NCBI GenBank assembly: GCA_039000515.1
Contig: JBCFYV010000012.1
Coordinates: forward strand, 37,256,387-37,320,386
Direction of reading: 5' to 3'
Length of the DNA: 64,000 nt
Source of the DNA: Timema cristinae
Taxonomy: Eukaryota > Arthropoda > Insecta > Phasmatodea > Timematidae
The translations under genes and the position numbers were made by a program. Below are positions 56,723 through 64,000 of this stretch, piece after piece. The notes under the pieces are model-generated. The model was given only the letters and a program-made list of their open reading frames with translations. It searched no databases and was not told where the DNA came from. The stretch's first letter is position 1. Every line of letters starts with the position of its first letter.

Positions 56723-59237
56723 AGTGGCAGCTTAAGATCAAATGACGTATGCATATATGAAAGTAGATTAATATCTTTTCCTAGCAGTTATATTAGGACC
56801 TTCCTTTGAAAATTGGACTGTAAATATAACTATAGATGTTAATTGAAAAGTGTTGCTTGAATTTCTCCCTGAATTTTTTTAAACTTATTTAATTGTAAAT
56901 AATGCAATTGAGATATCCCAAGTATTACAGTTTCCACTTCAGTTTAAATTATCTTACTGACGTTAACACCAGAAACATTAATATTAAATGAGTTCCAATA
57001 AAGTAATAACAGCGAGTACAGTTCTCGTCTCACCTTCACGTCGACTATAGTGCTTGGCGATTGAATGTGTCACTAACGTCGGGTTTTCTGTAAACCAGAT
57101 ATGTTACTACTTAATTATTATAATCAAGGCTTTTTACGAGTACATCTCCTTCCCCTATGGGTTAATAATTTTAAATGTTTACAAGAAAATGTCCATCTAT
57201 AATGTGTGGTGCATTTATAAAAAATAGTACCTATATTAAATTTAGTGTAGGAGTGCTTGGTTGGTGCAAGCTACAACCTATTTAAACTTTGGTGTATTTT
57301 TAATTTGACTCTCAACTTAGCTTAAGTGTACTCTAGTCCAAATGGACCGGGTGATAATCATCATCATTACCACAGCTACTGATTGTATCTGTGATACAAT
57401 TACATGCACGTCGTCAGACCCAATCACTCCTTGTCAGGTTTCTGAGGGCTTAGGATCATAATTTGAGAGCCTAAAGCTATTCTATTTTTTTAATATATCC
57501 TTTCAATTAAACAAAAGCAAATTTTAGACGGTTTTATCACCAGTTAGCCTACCAGCTATTCAATTAATAAATTAGTTCCTACAAAAAGCTTATAAAATAT
57601 CTGCCTTATATCTTTAAACCTGAGTCCTAAACAGGAATTTAATTTTCAAACCTTAATCATTTTAACTAGCGTGCCACCATTGCTTCACTGGTGAGGTAGG
57701 GAAATATTTTTCCCTTGTGCTTCACGTATTACTGTGCGTACTGAATATCCGTATATTTACACTAATGGGATAAGTATGAAAAAGGTAAAATTGTATTGGA
57801 AATGTACCCGAATGTACGTATAAGAAGAGGAAGAGGGGGAAACCATTTATGAAAAATCTCCTTAGTTCACCTAACTGGGATTCAAACACAGACTTCCACA
57901 TGACCACATGAAATATACTGTGCTTTTAAAATCTCACTGGAGACAGTCCATACAGAAATTATGTTTATGATTACTCCAGCAAAATGGCTGCCACGTTATA
58001 TTATATATTTGTAAATATCTCAAGAACTCCTCAGTCATTTTAATGTGTAAACTATAATAATTAGAAAAGTAGCTAAATTCCTTAAAACAAATTTAGGAAA
58101 TAATTACACTATTAAAGACGGTGTTTTTTTGGTTCGTTACTATGACAACATAGGGTATAGGCTATGGTTTCTTTCATTTAGCTTGGAAATGTTTGAATAT
58201 TTCCTAACTTCCAAATATAATAAAATATTGATTGAAAATAATGCGATAATCTATTTAAGGCCAACAGCACACCAAATGCGACATTTTGTCTCGAAACGAT
58301 ACTTTTCGAGAAAAAACGTTGCATTACGTTGTATTTAGTGTAGATAAATAACCTTTGGTGGGAAATTTTGACTCGCACCTCCAAAGTAATTTTTCGATCT
58401 CTTATACCAGTTGTAAGTGAGATATCAAAGAGTTGAGCACAGTATTTTGTTGGTTGCCATGCGAAGTTGTTATTGTAAAATTATCGAAGTATACGGTGAG
58501 TGAAGAAATGGATGTAGCTGCTCTTTTGTGGCAATTTATTAAATTATTGAATGAGAAACCAGAAACAGATTATTAGGCTAGCTTCAACGAGCACTAATAG
58601 GTTGTATACGTGCAATTGCTTGTCTAGGCCTAAATCTACCTGCTTGTCTGCATCTACTTTCATTTTAACAGCACAGCCTCTACACAAATTCAAAACATAA
58701 GTTATAAATACAAACTGCACAGCCCCGCAATCTACAAATCACTGTCAAAGCTGTAGGGAGTAGATGATCACGTTTCTTGTGTCCACGCGCATGTGCAGTT
58801 CAAATTGTCTCAAGTATATTTGTTGTAAGACATCGGTCGGCAGAGCATCGCCATCTAGCTTCATAATAACCTTGAGGTCTAAATTGTTAACGATTACAAT
58901 ATGTTGTTATGTTAAGTAAAAGAAAACTCTGCGCTACAACGTGGTGACAACTCATTCATCGACCGTCCTCCAGCTTGGATCCGATTGGGCGGAGTCTCGC
59001 ACCTGCATCGTTAATGAAGGAGTGAGGAAATGAGTTCCTCGTTGAGCTGACTCGTGAGCAGGATGTTTCAGCTACCGGATACACCACACACAGGCCCCCG
59101 AGATGTGTGATCAGCAGACGGCAGCAGAGTCTGAATGAATTACACCCTGAGGCGGCAAAAGTAACATGACTTTATGATGGTCAGAAACAAAATAGGACAT
59201 CGCTGAGTCATCGAAAATGTTGTATTGCCAATGCGCT
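56723..59237. other. non-coding stretch
   Basis: No gene. 57730-57905 contains a decayed reverse tRNA-SINE (GGGATTCAAACACAGACTTC). 58920-59160 is GC-richer without recognisable content. Confidence 0.4.
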
Positions 59238-59246
59238 CACAAGTGA

Positions 59247-59303
<57 letters not shown>

Positions 59304-59549
59304 ATTATTAGCACCGCGTCTTACTACCCGTTCAGGTTATACGCAATTACGCTAATGTGTAATGGTAGGGTGATTGTGAGATGAAATGGAGGGTCTACAG
59401 TTTAACGTGGAATCCGAACCATGGTGAAAGCCTGGCATTCACCACATTCACAAGATGTCTTGTCAGAGGTGAAGGAAGGGTTTGGTAATCAGATAAATCT
59501 GTGCCGGGACCGAGGATTGAACCCCGGACGCCAGCACAGCACAAGTGAA
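59238..59549 (-). repeat. 5'-truncated SINE family B with perfect TSD
   Basis: 10-bp duplication CACAAGTGAA at 59238-59247 and 59540-59549. ATT tail at 59248-59309; the tRNA-like head is cut off after the box B region. Confidence 0.93.
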
Positions 59550-59580
59550 GAATACTATATACTCTAAGGGAATACGATGA

Positions 59581-59728
59581 TGAGAACCTTTCCGAATGGT
59601 TTAAAGCTTCACTCTCACAAACGACTGACTGCGATGACGGATAGATCGATGTTCGAGTTGTGATCAGGAGCATTGAAGATGGTTTTTCCTTAATTGTTTT
59701 CTACTCTCCCTCAAGCAAATGTGGATAC

Positions 59729-59784
<56 letters not shown>

Positions 59785-60165
59785 GCATCGCGTCTTACTA
59801 CCTGTCCGGGTTATACGCACTTACGCTAATGTGTAATGGTAGAGTGATTGTGAGATGAAATGCAGGACCTACAGTTTAACGTGGAATCCGAACCACGGTG
59901 GAGCCTGGTATTCCCCACATTCACGAGATGTCTTGTCAGAGGTGAAGGAAGGGTTTGGTAATCAGATAAATTTGTGCCGGGACCGAGGATTGAACCCCGG
60001 ACGCCAGCACAGAAGTCTGACACCTTACCCCTAGACCGCCAGGTCACCGACAAAAATGTGGGTACTCTTTCTATAGATATTCAATCTTCCTGATACCTAA
60101 AATACTAGCGTAATTTGTACTATGTATATAGTCCGAATGGGTAATGAGGCGAAGTGAAAATATCA
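59581..60165 (+). repeat. SINE A-like copy split by a SINE B
   Basis: First part 59581-59730 (GTTTTTCCTTAATTGTTTTC body), second part 60054-60165 (CTTCCTGATACCTAAAATAC then a decayed 3' end). Confidence 0.7.
59718..60066 (-). repeat. full-length SINE family B, nested, with TSD
   Basis: Duplication AAATGTGGATACT / AAATGTGGGTACT (12 of 13). ATT tail at 59730-59783, full body and head to 60048. Confidence 0.93.
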
Positions 60166-60299
60166 TGAGGGTATATTCAAGGTAAATATAACAACACTCT
60201 CCTTAGAAGAGAATGGGAAGCTTCAGTTTAAAAAAAGCAACCTTTGAGGTCTACCGCATTACAAAAGGTCAAAATTATTTTTGTGTGCATCACATCTCA

Positions 60300-60490
60300 T
60301 TACCCGTTTGGACTATTTACATATTTAAATAAACGGAATAGGAATGAAAATGAGGTGGGTAAAATTTCAAATAATATGTAGCCGTCATTGCGATGAAAGA
60401 GATTGGAGGGAAAATGAAGTAAAAACACCCTCAATACACTCGGCCGGGATTCAAACTACGACCTCCCCATCACCAGCAAATCAGACCATT
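60300..60490 (-). repeat. diverged tRNA-SINE
   Basis: Reverse box B-like GGGATTCAAACTACGACCTC and a mutated 3' end at the left (CATCTCATTACCCGTTTGGA). Confidence 0.5.
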
Positions 60491-60589
60491 AAGAGAGTAG
60501 TTACGGTTTCGTGCTGCATTCTTTTTAAATTATACTTATTTCATGTTACGACTTGAAAAACAGATTACTTACTTTCGCGTGACCTCTGT

Positions 60590-61350
60590 GATCGTAAAAG
60601 AAATATAATTCGAGATTTTGATGGAAACCGCTATTTAATGACAGCTTGAACCTGAAAAAGTGTGGTTTCCGCGATGAATGCCATCTATGTATCTCTGTGT
60701 ATCTGTATTTCAGCGTAGAGCCTAAACTATTTTTATGATCGGATTAAACTTGATATCTAGGATCTTCATAAGTTTCCCCCACAGGGCTTTGAAATTAGAT
60801 ATATAACCTTAAAATTAAGGGCAGCATACAAAAAAGAGAAAAATACAATATTCTTGAAGTAGGCTCGGACGATTTTGATTAAAATTTGTACTAGGCACTG
60901 TTTAACATTACAAACAAAATAAAGCATAAGATTTGTCCATGAAAATGACTCATAAGATAATTTACATAAGCGTATTTCTCCCATTTTGATCAATCTTTGC
61001 AAATTTTTTAGATACAAAATAACTTATCATTGCAATGTTACATTATTATTAAAAATAAACAAACCTCTATTTGGAATATATTTTTTAAACCAATATTTTT
61101 CTAATTATAAGCAAACATATATATTTTATTGGATGTCTGGGAAATGTTGAATTGATTGCTATGCTCTTTGGTGGAGGGCTATGCTCCTTTTTTATTAATA
61201 TGATTATGCGATATTTATATTTATTCATTTATTCTCTTTGACGGAATGAGATTCTGAGTTTTCCATTTTTATTTTGCAACAATATAAATTAATTCGTTTC
61301 ACATATATTATGAGCTTTAAGTAAATATCTCCATGTTTAGATAAATGAGC
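60590..61350 (-). repeat. unclassified long interspersed repeat, copy 3
   Basis: On the reverse strand it repeats the CCCTTAATTTTA.GGTT, CTTATGAA and ATTGGTTTAAAAAATATATT words of the 22-kb and 52-kb copies in the matching order. Confidence 0.6.
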
Positions 61351-64000
61351 GAGAAAGTCTGTGCGGAGCACCGTACCATGTTTATAATTTTATTGTATGA
61401 AGCTAACGTAATCTTTATAATAAATGGGGTTTTCAGGTTTGTTTCTTGGAAGGGTTAAACATTTAATCAATAGCTCCACATTAGGGTGTTCAGAAGAGTG
61501 TATCTGCATCTGTCCACATAGTGTAGCACGCGGGTTAAATGTCAGGTTCATACATTCTAGCTTACTGGTGACGAAAATGTCGGGTTTTGTACTCCCCCCA
61601 GATGGTTGTACTGAAGGTTTTTTTTTCTAACTGGTATCTGAATTGTTCTCAACGCAAATGTGAGTATATTATTTTCCTCTAAATTCTACCTTCTTCATCC
61701 TTACTCCATTAGAGTAATTAAAAATTAATGTACATAGCCTGGATGAGTAATGGGACGTAATAAGAAATAAAACCCTTCATATTCATTAGTATGAGTGTGA
61801 TTCCGGTGTTTTTGGCAGTTAATTTTGAACTGTTATCATAGTTTTATATTAATTGTACTTGTCGAACACTTGACGCGATTGTTGTGTAGAATGTCACTTA
61901 ATTCAAATGACATCTACAAAGTGTAATCTGCTCCAAATGCTAAAATAATATAAAGGAATCCGAAGAAGATAGTTAAAATGGATATATTCTGCAATAATAT
62001 AATTTGTGTTCTACTCAAATTACATGGATGTTCCCGGATTCGATTACCATGCTTTCACCAAACTGTTCTGCAAGTATGGCAGAGTAGAAGGCGTGACAGT
62101 TTCAACGGACGTCTAACTCCTTGAACTCAACATTGAAGAAAGACCTGCATTTCGCTGGTCCGATGCCGCGAGCTACGGACACTACTCCCCTAGCGGACTT
62201 CTTTGGCACCTTCTTTCTCCAATGCTCCAAGGCCCCCTTCCCCCCGTGCTTTCCTTCCCTTTTTCCTTGTTTACATGCCCAATTTGTTAGTCAGAAAAAG
62301 AGTATATAATGGGCGATCTAGACAAGCTAGGTAGCTTGTCCGACATGTAACTCGGTAACTCTAAAACTTAGGAATAGCCGGTTTGCTTTATATGCTGCTA
62401 ACTCTCCATGTTCTCTTCTTAGACCTTTCTGGTGGAAGTCTATTGCTAGCCCGGCTGTCTTGCAATCCTATACCCACTATCAACTTAACTTCCATTTGAC
62501 TATTGCCGTGTCGCCTTGTACACGTTCTTTTCCCGTGCTACGGGTAGTTCCTATGTTTTTGGAGTTTTTAAGCCCTATCATTAACTGTTGTAACCCCATA
62601 TCATCATTTTGTGTTATTTGTATGATAAATCTGTTTTGTTACCTATTCAATTCTCTTACACTTATAAAATATGTACCGCTACCCACCTAACTACGTATAT
62701 AGAGATATATGAGGGAGGTGGTAGAGTTGCTATAAATTTTCTCAGTATAATATGATTATGTTATTCTTCTTGACTGAATATATTTGGTAGATAGTTAGTC
62801 TATAGTATATGTATACTTTTGAAACGGAGAGTGACTAAAATACACTTAATCATCCATCCACCTCGAATAACTTCCTGTCACAATGTCTAAAGAAGTCAAT
62901 TTAAATAGCTTGTCAAACCGACATACAGTCCACTTTTACATGGGAAATACACACCTGAAAGAGCAACTGTCTATAAGTCATTCACGAGCTAAGTTTACCG
63001 GAATGACAGCAAGAAATTTTACTAGAAGTGATTCCTAATATATCACTACGCCAAAAGCTGACATCTATCACTTTGGATGACTGTAATGAAAACAGATGGT
63101 AATATATTAATCAGATAGTTAACCACAGTAATTTAGGCCAATATTATTTATATATTTATTTGAGGTCGGACACAAAGTTTATTATAATTTTATTTCCCTT
63201 AAATAATATATTAACACCACTTTCACAAAAACTTCCAACGAACATATCTTTAAAATGGCGATTAACGAATCTAAACCATATCATTGAACATAACGGTAAA
63301 CAATTTTATTACAATGATGCAGACACGCAGTTGATGAAAATATTTTATTCAGTTAAATATTTCAAAATACGATAAAATAATCATAAAATCATTTATTGTA
63401 TGTAACAAAATGACAACAATTTTCTCTTTTCCAAGTAAATACGATGCCTTTGTTAAAAGGTATTGATGTGTGCACTATATTACACATAATCAGTAACGTT
63501 CCAAAACTAAAAATAAGTACTTTTAATTATGTTTAAAATATTGTTTTGAGTTGGATAAAAAGAAATTATTTAAAAAAATGAAATAGTATGAGAAAACTTA
63601 AATTTACGTTATTTTAAATGTAACATATAACAGGTAATTAAAGATCTTTACATTTATAACAAAACTGTGATATTTTACAAGTGTTGGCTACCCAAAACCT
63701 ATACATATGATTTTCGAACTGTAATCTAGGTAAAAACCTATCGTGAACGGAATATAAGTATACTAACGTTGGCAAGGGTATACCTTGGAGGCTGTCTACA
63801 CGTCGTACCCGAAATTATGTGATGTGATGATAGTTATTATGAATGTGTGGAGTAAGTGTAAATCTTAAACCTAGCTTTAACTTCATTAATCAATCAGACC
63901 ATGGTGACCATTGGAACAGTTCCCCTTATAGGAAAAATACCTTTGGTACCACTGGGAATCGAACCCTAGGACCTCTAGATTCTTAGTCAGGGGCTCTGAT
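61351..64000. other. non-coding stretch to window end
   Basis: No supportable gene. 61560-61765 is a decayed forward SINE; 63860-64000 shows a reverse tRNA-like region (GGGAATCGAACCCTAGGACC) that runs off the window. Confidence 0.4.

Overview
The window is animal nuclear DNA, very probably from an invertebrate and most like an arthropod. It is AT-rich, has GT-AG introns, is crowded with tRNA-derived SINEs carrying TAA tails, and holds a PIF/Harbinger DNA transposon, a Jockey-like LINE and a complete Polinton/Maverick. I see no convincing host protein-coding gene. The species cannot be fixed from the sequence. A run of 100 N at 31303-31402 is an assembly gap of unknown true size.

Region by region. 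1-2081: AT-rich DNA with two tRNA-SINEs in inverted orientation. 2082-5315: a PIF/Harbinger element with a TTA target duplication and inverted ends, holding a decayed transposase on + and a decayed MADF-BESS partner gene on -, each gene having an exon inside the other's intron. 5316-27900: non-coding repeat-rich DNA: at least four tRNA-SINE families (called A, B, C and D here), SINE tails grown into long TAA/ATT microsatellites, foldback elements, minisatellites, an RTE-like LINE fragment and an unclassified long repeat family. 27990-31302: a decayed Jockey-like LINE on -, cut by the gap. 31403-32438: a foldback element and a degenerate tandem repeat.

32445-50713: an 18.3-kb Polinton with 685-bp terminal inverted repeats and a perfect 6-bp target duplication (CACATT). 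All genes are on +. After about 1.9 kb of non-coding DNA come a TATAAATA box, three small exons separated by canonical phase-1 introns, and then the protein-primed family B DNA polymerase, whose first exon continues the same phase. A T-rich spacer follows, with a second TATAAATA box. After it comes a tightly packed, apparently intronless block: packaging ATPase, small basic core-like protein, conserved unknown protein, retroviral-type integrase with chromodomain, penton/pVI-like minor capsid protein, double jelly-roll major capsid protein, conserved unknown protein, adenain-like cysteine protease and a last unknown protein. These genes touch or overlap at stop/start codons and end at a single obvious AATAAA. 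Together they would supply replication, integration, capsid assembly, packaging and maturation, so this is a virus-like element. Polymerase, major capsid gene and one unknown gene carry single-base frame breaks; the other genes read through. The two TIRs also differ mainly by homopolymer length, so some breaks could be assembly error rather than decay.

50720-64000: non-coding flank with more SINEs (several with perfect target duplications and nesting), a 50-bp minisatellite, two more copies of the unclassified long repeat and a LINE-like 3' end. The points most worth following are the spliced, LxxLL-bearing leader of the Polinton, its polycistron-like late block, and the interleaved antisense genes of the Harbinger element.
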